Assembly (NCBI RefSeq): GCF_037120705.1
Contig: NZ_JAWLJU010000002.1
Coordinates: 1,178,001-1,242,000 of the forward strand
DNA from: Pseudoalteromonas sp. UG3-2
GTDB taxonomy: Bacteria; Pseudomonadota; Gammaproteobacteria; Enterobacterales; Alteromonadaceae
DNA: 64,000 nucleotides
Direction: 5' to 3'
The notes beneath the pieces are model-generated. The model ran no database searches, was not told where the DNA came from, and was given only the letters and a program-made list of their open reading frames with translations. Of the stretch, positions 54,997 through 64,000 are shown in pieces. Position numbers and translations under genes: made by a program. The number at the start of each line of letters is the position of its first letter. Position 1 is the first letter of the stretch.

Positions 54997-57900
54997 TTAC
55001 TCATCATCCCAATCAAATTTGTACAGTAAATCAATACTGTCGTATAAACCGCTGGTTGCTTCAATATAAAACTTTGAAAACACCCGATAGCGCAGCGCAA
55101 TTTCGTTCATTGAATCAAACACACCGACGCGATAACTCACTTGCACATTGGGCGTAATATAGCCCGACACTTCCACTTGGGTATCGTCGCCACTGCCTTT
55201 GGCACTTAAATTAACATCTCGCAACCCCAGTGACTCACCGGCCTGAGTCAAAAACCCTTCACTGCGGTCAATCCCTTGGGACAGTAAAAACTGCGTCAGT
55301 AAGGCATTGTTAGAGGTTTCAGACTCCCCTAATGGCTCGCCATTTAACAAGTAAGACAAAGCTTTAGCTTGATCCATGGCAGGCTCAGAAAACACCGTTA
55401 GTCGCGGCTTGGCCGCACTGCCGGTTAAATCGACCCCAGCAATAACATCATTGGCCGTGGTGGCCGGGTTACGAATGGCGCGAATATTAAGGTAGGGCTT
55501 ATCTAAGGCACCATTGAAGCCGATTTGCCCTGTTTTAATTTGTAAGTCTTGGCCAAAAGCTCGGTACTTCCCTTCTCGTAACTGCAACTCCCCAGTGGCC
55601 AGTAACGGTGACGTCAGTTGCTTTTGTAGCTCAATACTGCCGGTGACAAAGCTATCTAGCCCCAGCGCTTTCACTCTAAAGTCATCTGCCACACTCACCT
55701 GCAAATCAATGGCGTGTTGCACAGGGACAGACATAGGCGCTTTGGCTTTGCTATCAATGATGATTTCATCACTGGTTTTAGTCGTCACACCGGCAGGTAA
55801 TGACTCAATATTGACACGACCAAATGGCACATCCACGGAGCCAGTCATTCGTGCAATATTATCGCGGTATGATAATGACAACTTAGGAGATACCATCATT
55901 TCAATGCGAGAGTCTTGTTGGATATAGATATTGTCACCATCCACCTTCAGTGTCGCAGCGAGCGCCCGAGACCAGTCAAATTGGCCATCCAACTGGATTC
56001 CCCCACCGCCAGTGGTAGCGAGTTGCCCTTGTAGCTGCGCGGTGGTGGTATTGAAAGACATTTGCATCGCGCCGCTGTCTATTTCAACTGGTAAAGAGTT
56101 GGAGCGCATAGCCAATTGCTGGAGCTCCACTTGTCCTGACATTTGTGGCGCGGATAAACGTCCAGCCAATTCTACTGCACCGGTGATCTCCCCTTCGAGG
56201 TTAATATCTTGACCGCTTACCCGACTGATAAGACCGCTTAAGCGAGGTAGCTTGATGGCGGCAATAGTAATCTTACCAGCCAAAGCAGGATCGGATTGTG
56301 CCAATGGCATGGTCATGGTGCCGTTAAACTGCCCCAGAGTGTTGGAGTCCATTTGCCATGTGGTATTCAACTGCTGCTTATTGGTCTGCACATCGGCATT
56401 AAATTGTGAAATGGCAAAACGTTGGCCTTGGCTGGTTAAGCTGGCTTCATTGACCGTAACCTTGCCATCGACGGCTTGCAATTGGCCACCTTGCCATTGC
56501 AACTCAGCACGAGCCTGTGCCAAGCCTTGCAGTTGCATGTTTGTTGCAAGCCAAGGTTGGATCTGCGTCAACTCCAGCGCCGTTAGTGCTAGCTGCGCTT
56601 GACCACTTTCTCCTTGTTGCTGGGCGCTGTAGCAAAGGTTGGCATCGGCTAGCTGCCAACACTGCTTTTCCAGCGCCAACTGTCCGCTGAGGTAACTTAT
56701 TTTGCTTGGCGCTTGCAATGCTATGGTTTGCCCTTTTGCGGTCATTTCAGCACTGGCTAGCTGCCCCTGCCAACCTTGTGGAGACGCACTGCCTTGTGCC
56801 TTTATGGTAGCCACCGCGTTGGGGTCACGAACGGTGATGGTGGCCTGATGCTGTTGCTGACCGCCCTTAACTTGAATACCCAAATTTTCAATTTCATATC
56901 CCGCCGCGCTGAGTTGTGCCACTGCCAGCTGCAGCTGTCCCTCGGCTGCCTGTTCGCGATTCCACTGACCACGTAAGCGGGTGTCTGTAAGAGAAATATC
57001 TTGGTAACTCAGCCTAGCCAAATCGACACTCCCCGACAGAGTTGGCAAGCTTGATTGTCCATCGATATAAACTTCACCTTGGCCTTTGATTGCAACAGGC
57101 AGCAGCGAATTGGCGCTGTGGTCGAGCTCAACCATCAGCGCTAAATCAAGCTGACGACCAAGCTCACCACTGAGGGTGATTTTGCTATTGCCGTATTGAA
57201 TTACACCACGTTGCAAGTCTCCTTGTAGGTGCTTATCAAGGTTAAGGTCGGCCTCTACCTGAAGCGGCTCACCGGCCACTTTACCGTTCAAGTTGAGCTG
57301 CTTAACATCCAGCGCCCAGTTGTCTTCAGCGGTTTCAAAGGCGACATTCAGCTGACCATTTAAAACATCGTCCGGTGCCATTGCCATCTGGTATTGCACC
57401 AGCCCGAGTAGGTTATCGATAGGAAGCGATGACGCGCTGGCATTGAGCTCTGCAGCAATGCCATTTAACCACTTAAGTTGGCCATTTGCGCTCAGCTGTG
57501 ATTGCCCAGCTAGAAGCTGCAATTCAGTGAGCTCAAACTGATGTAAATTACCACGGCCTTGCAAGTTAGCATTGAATTCGCCAAGCCCTTTTGCCGAAGC
57601 GTTAAGATCGGCTGTTATTTGATAGTCATCGGCGTTACCTGAGAGCGTTAGCTCTGCCTGTGAGAGTTGGCCATATTCCGTGCTAGAGGTTACTAGGTTA
57701 TCTACCTCAGCCGTTAAGCTGAAAGGCCAATTTTCTTGCGCCGTATTCACTGAGCCTTGCAAATGGGCTCTGGCTGCTCCTTGAGTATTCAGAGTCAATT
57801 GCAGCTGCTGGCCTAAATGGCCTTGTAACTCTACGCTGGCTAAGCCCTGGGGGTGGCTAACTAGGGTGCGGCTACGAACAGCCCAACTCTGCAGCTCAAC

Positions 57901-58662
57901 GGCTAGGCTGGCACTTACATACCACTGCAAATAATTCACTCTGGCCTCTTCAATGCGTAAGCTTTGTCCGGCCTCCACTTGCTGCAGCTGTAAATGGTTA
58001 AAGCGCTGCTTATTAATATAGAGCTCTGCAAGCGTGAACTTACCAATGTTAGCCTCAATAGGCAGAGTTACTTGGGGTAGTTGCAATGGCGGTAATGACT
58101 GTACTGGCGTAGCGCTGCTACGCGATGGTGGCGCGTCTTGCTGATGAGTTAGCAGCTCAAACTTAGCAATGGAAAGCCAAGGCAGCGACAGTTTATCAGC
58201 GACCATTTGCCCTTGACCTGCGACATCGCTGACGGTCATTGTCATGGCCGGATTTTCGAAGCGCAGCTTCGCGACGGCGAAGCGCTCAATCGCCACACTC
58301 ACAGGTAGACGAATGGTTTTATTTTCAGTGTGTTGCGATTCAGATTCAGTGGTGCTCTTTTGCTTTACTGCAATGTTCTCGGCCCTTATATCCAAACACA
58401 CAGTTGCACAGCTAAACAACGAAAGGCGTATTTCGGTATCATCTACCCGCAGTCTGGTATTGGCATTTTCAAAGCGCAGGTTAACACTACCACCGGATAG
58501 AATTCGCTGCTCAATTTGCTCAACCTGTAACCCACTGACTGTTTGGTTGGCCAGCCATACCAGAGCCTGTTGCCCGGGTAAGGTGAAAAACAGACAAACC
58601 AACAACAAAAATAGCCCTGCCAATACACTGGCAAGCTTAATGGATAGGCTTCTCAACGACAT
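54997..58662 (-). CDS. tamB: Translocation and assembly module subunit TamB
   Basis: A 1,221-residue AsmA-like inner-membrane protein that spans the periplasm and, with TamA, helps insert certain outer-membrane proteins and is implicated in phospholipid transport. It has one N-terminal membrane anchor (LSIKLASVLAGLFLLLVCLFF), a long beta-helical repeat region (about 100-900) and the C-terminal TamB domain (DVTS-like region ending TSGLYDSIDLLYKFDWDDE). The stop of tamA overlaps its start (TGATG). Confidence 0.95.
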   Translation of the reverse strand: MSLRSLSIKLASVLAGLFLLLVCLFFTLPGQQALVWLANQTVSGLQVEQIEQRILSGGSVNLRFENANTRLRVDDTEIRLSLFSCATVCLDIRAENIAVKQKSTTESESQHTENKTIRLPVSVAIERFAVAKLRFENPAMTMTVSDVAGQGQMVADKLSLPWLSIAKFELLTHQQDAPPSRSSATPVQSLPPLQLPQVTLPIEANIGKFTLAELYINKQRFNHLQLQQVEAGQSLRIEEARVNYLQWYVSASLAVELQSWAVRSRTLVSHPQGLASVELQGHLGQQLQLTLNTQGAARAHLQGSVNTAQENWPFSLTAEVDNLVTSSTEYGQLSQAELTLSGNADDYQITADLNASAKGLGEFNANLQGRGNLHQFELTELQLLAGQSQLSANGQLKWLNGIAAELNASASSLPIDNLLGLVQYQMAMAPDDVLNGQLNVAFETAEDNWALDVKQLNLNGKVAGEPLQVEADLNLDKHLQGDLQRGVIQYGNSKITLSGELGRQLDLALMVELDHSANSLLPVAIKGQGEVYIDGQSSLPTLSGSVDLARLSYQDISLTDTRLRGQWNREQAAEGQLQLAVAQLSAAGYEIENLGIQVKGGQQQHQATITVRDPNAVATIKAQGSASPQGWQGQLASAEMTAKGQTIALQAPSKISYLSGQLALEKQCWQLADANLCYSAQQQGESGQAQLALTALELTQIQPWLATNMQLQGLAQARAELQWQGGQLQAVDGKVTVNEASLTSQGQRFAISQFNADVQTNKQQLNTTWQMDSNTLGQFNGTMTMPLAQSDPALAGKITIAAIKLPRLSGLISRVSGQDINLEGEITGAVELAGRLSAPQMSGQVELQQLAMRSNSLPVEIDSGAMQMSFNTTTAQLQGQLATTGGGGIQLDGQFDWSRALAATLKVDGDNIYIQQDSRIEMMVSPKLSLSYRDNIARMTGSVDVPFGRVNIESLPAGVTTKTSDEIIIDSKAKAPMSVPVQHAIDLQVSVADDFRVKALGLDSFVTGSIELQKQLTSPLLATGELQLREGKYRAFGQDLQIKTGQIGFNGALDKPYLNIRAIRNPATTANDVIAGVDLTGSAAKPRLTVFSEPAMDQAKALSYLLNGEPLGESETSNNALLTQFLLSQGIDRSEGFLTQAGESLGLRDVNLSAKGSGDDTQVEVSGYITPNVQVSYRVGVFDSMNEIALRYRVFSKFYIEATSGLYDSIDLLYKFDWDDE

Positions 58663-60392
58663 CAGATCTCAGGTCCTATAACAATACTCAGACGGGTGCT
58701 TTTACTTTCTTTGGTCAGGCCCCAAGCGTGGTCGAGGCGAATGGGACCTACTGGGGTCAAATAGCGAAAACCAAACCCAGCTCCTACTTCCCAATCATCT
58801 GAAAAGTCGTTGGTGGCGGTGCCAACATCGCTAAACAGCGCCACGCGCCAGTTAGGGTGAAATTGATAATTATACTCTACCGATGCGGTGGCTAGGTATT
58901 TACCACCAATGATTTTTCCTTCCTGGTCACGGGGGCCTACTGATTCATAGGCAAAACCCCGAATGCTTTGATCTCCCCCAGCAAGAAAGCGGTGATTAAA
59001 AGGGATTTTTTCGATGTCCTCGGTGACGATGGCACCCAAATCTACTCGACCAAAAAATAAGTGACGCTCATCAAGGTCTCGGATCCAAGCATTGTTCCAA
59101 CGCACTTTCAGCATATCGGCAGAAGAAAGAAAGTCATCTGCCGCCACTTCAACAGATAGCAAACGCTCGTTACCCCAATAAGGTAAAGCACCACCTTTAC
59201 TTTCTTTTTTTAAATAGCTGATCCCTGGAATGAGCATTTCGGTACGCTGTTTATCATCCCCCTGCTGTGTGGTTTCATGTTCGCGTTTAATAAATGCCGT
59301 TCTCACCCAGTCATCTGCGGTAAGCCACTGTCGCTGTAACTGAATATTCCAGATTTTACTATCAATGCCCTCGGTGACCTGATCTTGTAATTGATATCCT
59401 CCTAGCACTCGCCAGACATCATTATTTGGGTCATCAACCGGAATAGTGTAGCTGGCAGTAATATCCTGCTGCTTTTGTGACATCCGCAAATTGGATTCAA
59501 AGGAATGTCCGTCCTCGGTGATCCAGGGCTTAAACCATTTAAAGCGTAATTTAGCGCCAACATCATCACTGTAACCGCCCCCCACTTCAAAGCTATTGGC
59601 GGGCTTATCGGTGACACTGACACGAATTGGGATTTGTGCACCGTGGCGCTGCTTTAATAAGGGGTAAACCTTAATGGCACTAAAATAAGGCGTTTCGTTA
59701 AGCGCCAAATTAAAGTCCGCCAGCAGGCTTGCCTTGAACGGTTCACCTGGTTGAAATGGACTGAGAGATGCAATATAAGATTTTGCCTTGATGTCGCCGG
59801 TGATATCTAGCTCACCAAACTGGTAGCGCGGCCCAGTATCGACGATAAGCTTCGCCGCAGCAAAACGGTTCTTTTTATGAATAAGCAATTTAGCTTCTTG
59901 CCATTGAAAATCAAAAAAGCCCAACTCTAACAGTTCGCTTTCGAATTGACTTTTACTCTGCTGATATTCACTGTGGTTCACCTGTTGGCCTTCTTTAATG
60001 GCTATGTCAGCAGCAACTTGTTGCAAGCGGGCTAGCTGTTGCCCAGCACCAACAAGTTTAACGTCAATGGCTTGCCAAGTTAACGGCGGCTCTAATTGTG
60101 CGCTGACTGCCAAGGTAGTATCTTGCTGCTTTACTTCTAAGGTATAGTGGTAATACCCCAGCGCTTCTAATGCATGGCCTATTTCGACTCGGATCTCTTT
60201 TAGTATTCGCGCATTGAACGCTTTTCCTTTGAAAGGAGCTAAAAAGCCACTGATGTTGTCCTCAGCCTCACCGCTATCGACATTCACGGTTATGGATTCG
60301 ATACTTTTGGCTGTGGTTTGTGACTCAGCTTCAGCCTGCCACGTGCCAACAGCGAGCAACAATGTAACACCTAGCAATAAAAACCGCTTCAT
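58662..60392 (-). CDS. tamA: Translocation and assembly module subunit TamA
   Basis: A 576-residue Omp85-family outer-membrane barrel. Signal peptide MKRFLLLGVTLLLAVGTWQAEA, three POTRA domains (about 30-260), then a 16-strand barrel with the family motif FLAGGDQSIRGFAYESVGP (VRGF/Y-like) and a C-terminal strand ending RLSIVIGPEI. It is upstream of and coupled to tamB. Confidence 0.95.
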   Translation of the reverse strand: MKRFLLLGVTLLLAVGTWQAEAESQTTAKSIESITVNVDSGEAEDNISGFLAPFKGKAFNARILKEIRVEIGHALEALGYYHYTLEVKQQDTTLAVSAQLEPPLTWQAIDVKLVGAGQQLARLQQVAADIAIKEGQQVNHSEYQQSKSQFESELLELGFFDFQWQEAKLLIHKKNRFAAAKLIVDTGPRYQFGELDITGDIKAKSYIASLSPFQPGEPFKASLLADFNLALNETPYFSAIKVYPLLKQRHGAQIPIRVSVTDKPANSFEVGGGYSDDVGAKLRFKWFKPWITEDGHSFESNLRMSQKQQDITASYTIPVDDPNNDVWRVLGGYQLQDQVTEGIDSKIWNIQLQRQWLTADDWVRTAFIKREHETTQQGDDKQRTEMLIPGISYLKKESKGGALPYWGNERLLSVEVAADDFLSSADMLKVRWNNAWIRDLDERHLFFGRVDLGAIVTEDIEKIPFNHRFLAGGDQSIRGFAYESVGPRDQEGKIIGGKYLATASVEYNYQFHPNWRVALFSDVGTATNDFSDDWEVGAGFGFRYLTPVGPIRLDHAWGLTKESKSTRLSIVIGPEI

Positions 60393-60638
60393 GGAATCAA
60401 TTTTACCTAAATTAAAAGAACTTAAATGGCGATAGCAACATTGTGCTTGGTAAATGCAAAACTGTAAAACAGCTTTTAGTAAAGTTATTAATATTAACCA
60501 ATTAAACCTTAACCTTGAGTGTATTTGAGTTGCATGGAAAGCTCAGCGCTGGCAGCGCAACATTTATTTACTCACACTACTTTTTATTTCTATGCAGATG
60601 ACGGACAATAGCCATAAGTGAACACCTAGAGTATAACT

Positions 60639-60965
60639 ATGCAATTCCCAAATGATGATAATGGCGAATTACTTGCTGAAATCGCCGCGGCAGGCGTAGA
60701 CCTGAGCCAAATGCAAACCATCGACTTTTTTATTTTATTTGAAAAGTCGGAAGATGCTAAACGCTTTATGACTGCTATTGCTGAGGATGAATTGGCACCT
60801 AAAACCAAACTACAGCAATGCCCTGATACCGGGGTGTGGGAAGTAGTAACCAGTGTTGCTATGGTACCTCAGCACGAGCTATTGAGACAAACAGAGCAGT
60901 ACATAGAAAGCATTGCCAATAGCCATGAAGGCTATGGTGATGGTTGGGGCCTAATGGCCGAATAA
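60639..60965 (+). CDS. rraB: Regulator of RNase E activity RraB
   Basis: A 108-residue acidic protein that binds RNase E and inhibits RNA decay. MQTIDFFILFEKSEDAKRFM and EVVTSVAMVPQHELLRQTEQYIESIANSHEGYGDGWG match the RraB family. It is convergent with radD (16 bp between stops) and divergent from tamA. Confidence 0.94.
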   Translation: MQFPNDDNGELLAEIAAAGVDLSQMQTIDFFILFEKSEDAKRFMTAIAEDELAPKTKLQQCPDTGVWEVVTSVAMVPQHELLRQTEQYIESIANSHEGYGDGWGLMAE

Positions 60966-60980
60966 CACTCTGGCGGACAA

Positions 60981-62723
60981 TTAGCTCTTGTCCGCTTTCC
61001 TATACCCACCTTGGTAGTCAAACAACTTATCTGAGACTTGCCAACCAAACTTTTTATGCAGCTTGGCAATCACAAAATCGGGGGCAATTAATTCACGGTC
61101 ATTCACCTCCGCCGCACTCTGCCACTTTTTAGCAGCGACAGTGGACTTTTGCCGTTTACCAAACTGTTGATTAAACCGATAAACGCTCTTGGGGTTATTA
61201 AAATCGAATACCTCACTGCAGCTAGCGCCATCTTCATCGTAGTAAGTAAGCTTTAACTTATTGTTGCTTAAGGTTTCTCCGCTTAAGCCACTGCAGCGCA
61301 GTACCATGGCATGCTTTAAGTTAAGCGCCGCACGCAGTTTATCATCTGGATCGGCCATCAATTCGTTGCAGGCATGGCACTGTCTGGCAGCAATATCGTT
61401 CTCCGCGCCACAGCTATCGCACTGTTTAAACTTAAAGCGATAATCACACTGTTGGCTATGGCCATCCACATCTTCAAGTAAGCCTTGGCAACGGCGACCA
61501 AAATGCTCTATTAGTTGACCTTGTTCATCGGTTTTTCCCCAAAATATGTTGGCAAAGCCACAACCTGGGCAAAGCACCTGCACCGGCTCGCTATCTGAAT
61601 CAGGCTTTTTACTGCCCACTTCTGGTGCAAACAGGTCAAAATCATTGCCAGCATAATCAATTACTAAGCAATCTTTTTTACCCTTGTCCAAACGCAAGCC
61701 CCGCCCGACAATTTGTTGATATAAGCTCACTGACTCTGTGGGGCGTAATATGGCAATGACATCCACGTGTGGTGCATCAAAGCCGGTGGTCAGTACCGAT
61801 ACGTTCACCAAGTATTTCAATTGTTTCGCTTTAAACCGGTTAATGATGGTATCTCGGTCATGGGAGTGAGTGTCTGCGGTGATCAGTGCCGCTTGGCAGT
61901 CTGGTAAATAGCTTATAATCTCTTTGGCATGCATCACCGTAGCGGCAAAAATCATTACTCCTTGGCGGTGTTCACTGAGTGATAATACATGCTCAATAAT
62001 ACTCTTGGTGGCACGCGTTTGCTCAGTTAATAATGTATTGACGTCCTTTTCGTTAAAGCGGCCGAAGCTGTCGCTGGTTAAGCTGGAAAAATCATAATTC
62101 TCTACGGCCGGATCGAGTTTATTTGGTGGCGTTAGATAGTTATGTTTAATCATATAACGCAGTGGTAATTCGTAAATGCACTTGGCAAAAGGAGCTGATT
62201 TATCGCCTCTAATAAAACCATGATAATGCTGGTGGTAAATCCAGCCCATCCCTAAACGATATGGGGTAGCCGTGAGCCCTAATACTTTTAACTCCGCATT
62301 ATATTGCTTAAGTTGCTGCAAAATTTGTTGGTATTGACTGGTTTCATCACCACTGACACGGTGGCACTCATCAATAATAACCAGGGAGTAGAACTCATTT
62401 AATTCGTGCAGATTTCTTGATAGCGATTGCACACTGGCAAACGTTACTTGGTGCTGTAAGCTTTTTTGTTTTAAACCGGCTGAGAAAATACTAGCCTGTA
62501 ATCCATAACTGCTGTATTTCTCGGCATTTTGCTCTACTAATTCTTTTACGTGAGTCAGCACTAATATTTTATGTTTTGCCAAGCGTGCCAGCTCCGCAAT
62601 CACTAAGCTTTTTCCCGCTCCTGTAGGCAGCACAATAACAGCAGGAAGGCTGGATTGGCGAAAATGAGAAATGGTATTTTTTACAGCATCTTGCTGATAA
62701 GGTCTTAGGGTGTAAATAAGCAC
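60981..62723 (-). CDS. radD: RadD (YejH)-type superfamily II helicase
   Basis: A 580-residue ATPase close in length and sequence to E. coli RadD (586), which acts in recombination and double-strand break repair. Walker [22 protein letters not shown]-like [20 protein letters not shown], and helicase C motifs [20 protein letters not shown] and QIVGRGLRL. Zinc-finger-like pairs are [12 protein letters not shown] and [18 protein letters not shown]. Confidence 0.93.
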   Translation of the reverse strand: MLIYTLRPYQQDAVKNTISHFRQSSLPAVIVLPTGAGKSLVIAELARLAKHKILVLTHVKELVEQNAEKYSSYGLQASIFSAGLKQKSLQHQVTFASVQSLSRNLHELNEFYSLVIIDECHRVSGDETSQYQQILQQLKQYNAELKVLGLTATPYRLGMGWIYHQHYHGFIRGDKSAPFAKCIYELPLRYMIKHNYLTPPNKLDPAVENYDFSSLTSDSFGRFNEKDVNTLLTEQTRATKSIIEHVLSLSEHRQGVMIFAATVMHAKEIISYLPDCQAALITADTHSHDRDTIINRFKAKQLKYLVNVSVLTTGFDAPHVDVIAILRPTESVSLYQQIVGRGLRLDKGKKDCLVIDYAGNDFDLFAPEVGSKKPDSDSEPVQVLCPGCGFANIFWGKTDEQGQLIEHFGRRCQGLLEDVDGHSQQCDYRFKFKQCDSCGAENDIAARQCHACNELMADPDDKLRAALNLKHAMVLRCSGLSGETLSNNKLKLTYYDEDGASCSEVFDFNNPKSVYRFNQQFGKRQKSTVAAKKWQSAAEVNDRELIAPDFVIAKLHKKFGWQVSDKLFDYQGGYRKADKS

Positions 62724-62760
62724 CTCAGTGTATGCGGTGAGTATAAAGTGGTCTGCAATA

Positions 62761-62787
62761 AAATGAGCCTGGTGAACAGGCTCATTT
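62761..62787 (-). terminator. Terminator of the H-NS-like gene
   Basis: AAATGAGCCTG / CAGGCTCATTT with loop GTGAA; on the minus strand it is followed by TATTG. It lies about 100 bp beyond the H-NS stop and just before radD. Confidence 0.6.
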
Positions 62788-62887
62788 AGCGATATTAGAA
62801 CAGCGAAAACCTTGAGGTATTCAAGAATGTAATAATATTAATACACTCTATTAATTTAAGCCTCTTCGCCCTTAATGGACAGTACGT

Positions 62888-63199
62888 TTAGATAAGGTAG
62901 TCTTCTAAGTTAACACCTTGAAACGCTTTTGGGGTTTTACCACGGCCAGTCCATTCAACTACTTTGCCATCTTTTTCAATACGATACTTAGGCTGTACCT
63001 TAGTACGGCGATCTGCGGCAGTTGAGCCAACTAAATCTTCAACTGTCAGTCCTTTTTCTTTTAGCATTGCAAGCACTTCTTGTTTTGCTTGTTGCTGTTC
63101 CTTTTGCTCTTCAAGTGCTTTTTCGATTAATTCTGCGGCCTTTTCTAAATCGTTGTAGCTGGCATTTTTGATAAAAGACTTTATTTCGCGCATTGACAC
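62888..63199 (-). CDS. H-NS-family nucleoid-associated protein
   Basis: A 103-residue silencer of AT-rich DNA. The N-terminal half is a coiled-coil oligomerisation region (KAAELIEKALEEQKEQQQAKQEVLAMLKE), and the C-terminal DNA-binding domain has YRIEKDGKVVEWTGRGKTPKAF with the TGRGKTP AT-hook-like loop. The frame starts with GTG at 63199; the ATG at 63193 (MREIKSF) is the likelier start. A very AT-rich upstream region (63200-63290) fits autoregulation. It may silence the accessory patch at 3.5-9.4 kb. Confidence 0.92.
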   Translation of the reverse strand: MSMREIKSFIKNASYNDLEKAAELIEKALEEQKEQQQAKQEVLAMLKEKGLTVEDLVGSTAADRRTKVQPKYRIEKDGKVVEWTGRGKTPKAFQGVNLEDYLI

Positions 63200-63290
63200 A
63201 CTCTCATTTTGCTTAGGTTTAATAATATATAGAATATTATATTAAAATGATAAAAAAACAAATTAAATAAGATTAAATGCATTTTAGAAT
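63200..63290 (-). promoter_or_regulatory. AT-rich control region of the H-NS-like gene
   Basis: About 85% A+T, with runs such as TATATAGAATATTATATT and an A-tract. No exact promoter box was assigned. AT-rich curved DNA of this kind is the usual H-NS binding target. Confidence 0.45.
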
Positions 63291-63318
63291 AAAAAAGGTG
63301 CTCAGTAGCACCTTTATT
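63291..63318 (-). terminator. Terminator of pyrC
   Basis: On the minus strand the stem AAAGGTGCT / AGCACCTTT with loop ACTG is followed by TTTATT, about 35 bp beyond the pyrC stop. Confidence 0.8.
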
Positions 63319-63348
63319 ATAAGCGAAAAAAACTAAATACGTTAGTCG

Positions 63349-64000
63349 TTACTTCACTTGCCAATCTATGGTGTCGCCCGCTTTAATTGGCACCACTTGA
63401 CCTGAACCCAGTTGGTAGGATTCAGGAACTTGCCAAGGCGATTTAGTAAGAGTGACGGTATCAGTGTTTCTTGGCAGACCATAAAAATCCGCACCATGGT
63501 GGCTGGCAAACCCTTCTAGCTTATCCAACGCGCCCGCTTCTTCAAATGCTTCAGCATATAATTCCAGCGCAGCATGGGCGGTGTACGCGCCGGCGCAGCC
63601 ACAGGCAGCTTCTTTTTTATCTTTGCTGTGAGGCGCAGAGTCGGTTCCTAAAAAGAACTTTTTACTGCCGCTGGTTGCCGCTTCAATTAATGCTTGTTGG
63701 TGGCTATTACGCTTAAGAATTGGCAAGCAATAGTAATGCGGGCGAATACCTCCTGCGAGCATATGATTACGGTTGTACAATAAATGGTGTGCGGTAATGG
63801 TTGCAGCAACATTATCGGGTGCGTTATTAACAAACTCTACAGCGTCTTTGGTGGTGATATGCTCCAGCACTATTTTTAGCGTTGGGAAGTTTTCAACCAC
63901 TTTGGATAGCTTGGTTTCAAGGAATACTTTTTCGCGGTCAAAAATATCGATGGCGGTGTCCGTTACTTCACCATGCACTAGCAATAACATCCCCACCTCT
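63349..64000 (-). CDS. pyrC: Dihydroorotase (3' part; 5' end beyond window)
   Basis: Catalyses ring closure of N-carbamoyl-aspartate in pyrimidine synthesis. The last 217 residues are visible, open to base 64000. [52 protein letters not shown], and [26 protein letters not shown] (zinc ligand Asp) match the E. coli PyrC type. The missing N-terminal third holds the H-x-H motif. Confidence 0.95.
   Translation of the reverse strand, partial: EVGMLLLVHGEVTDTAIDIFDREKVFLETKLSKVVENFPTLKIVLEHITTKDAVEFVNNAPDNVAATITAHHLLYNRNHMLAGGIRPHYYCLPILKRNSHQQALIEAATSGSKKFFLGTDSAPHSKDKKEAACGCAGAYTAHAALELYAEAFEEAGALDKLEGFASHHGADFYGLPRNTDTVTLTKSPWQVPESYQLGSGQVVPIKAGDTIDWQVK

Noticed and set aside
59402..59641. Small frames on the tamA/tamB strand and opposite it
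   Set aside because: They are shadows of the long, well-supported tamA and tamB frames.

Overview
The window looks like chromosome of a marine gammaproteobacterium of the order Alteromonadales, most like Pseudoalteromonas. The basis is gene content and order (ffh-ypjD-corB, clpB-pgeF-rluD/bamD, murJ-ribF-ileS-lspA-fkpB-ispH beside minor pilins, dnaQ/rnhA-yafS-gloB-mltD, yqcA-truC-yqcC, csrB, syd, queF, tamA-tamB) and protein similarity recalled by eye. No database search was run, so the genus is an inference.

Layout. 1-3.5 kb: 3' part of ffh, then ypjD and corB. 3.5-9.4 kb: an accessory patch. It holds gene cassettes all on the minus strand, separated by attC-like imperfect palindromes with no integrase in view (a CALIN-type cluster), an IS110-type transposase fragment, a direct repeat around a possible SUMF1/VR-like C-terminus, a decayed IS3-type transposase and degenerate copies of a MITE-like repeat. 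9.4-20 kb: a secreted hydrolase, a lysozyme-like lipoprotein, gshA, an oxidoreductase, clpB, pgeF, rluD, bamD, glnB. 20.5-27.3 kb: type IV pilus genes (two FimT/GspH pseudopilins, pilE, pilY1, pilX, pilW, pilV). 27.4-29.1 kb: a LytTR regulator and LytS-type kinase, after which the ispH-fkpB-lspA-ileS-ribF-murJ block runs to 36.4 kb. 36.4-38.4 kb: a MITE, rpsT with a UUG start, a lone receiver protein and an unknown membrane protein.

38.6-40.3 kb holds the most striking structure: seven identical tRNA-Asp(GTC) genes in a row behind one strong promoter, followed downstream by four tRNA-Asp-derived copies with matching insertions, spaced about 200 bp apart and increasingly decayed with distance. 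40.3-49.4 kb: TIGR03503-type protein, dnaQ, rnhA, yafS-like methyltransferase, gloB, mltD, yqcA, truC, yqcC, DUF3549, DUF3301. 49.5-50.0 kb: an apparently protein-free stretch that reads on the minus strand as a CsrB-type sRNA, with dozens of GGA motifs, several in hairpin loops, and a terminator. 50.2-64 kb: acetyltransferase, DUF2789, a small protein with a DUF2310 zinc-ribbon protein, a second MITE, syd, queF, a secreted cyclophilin, tamB, tamA, rraB, radD, an H-NS-like protein and the 3' part of pyrC.

How the parts connect: most genes are housekeeping (protein targeting, translation, outer-membrane assembly, isoprenoid, flavin and queuosine synthesis). The pilus operon sits next to a two-component pair that resembles AlgZ/AlgR, a plausible local regulator. 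The CsrB-like RNA would titrate CsrA. The accessory patch at 3.5-9.4 kb is where transferred or unknown functions concentrate.
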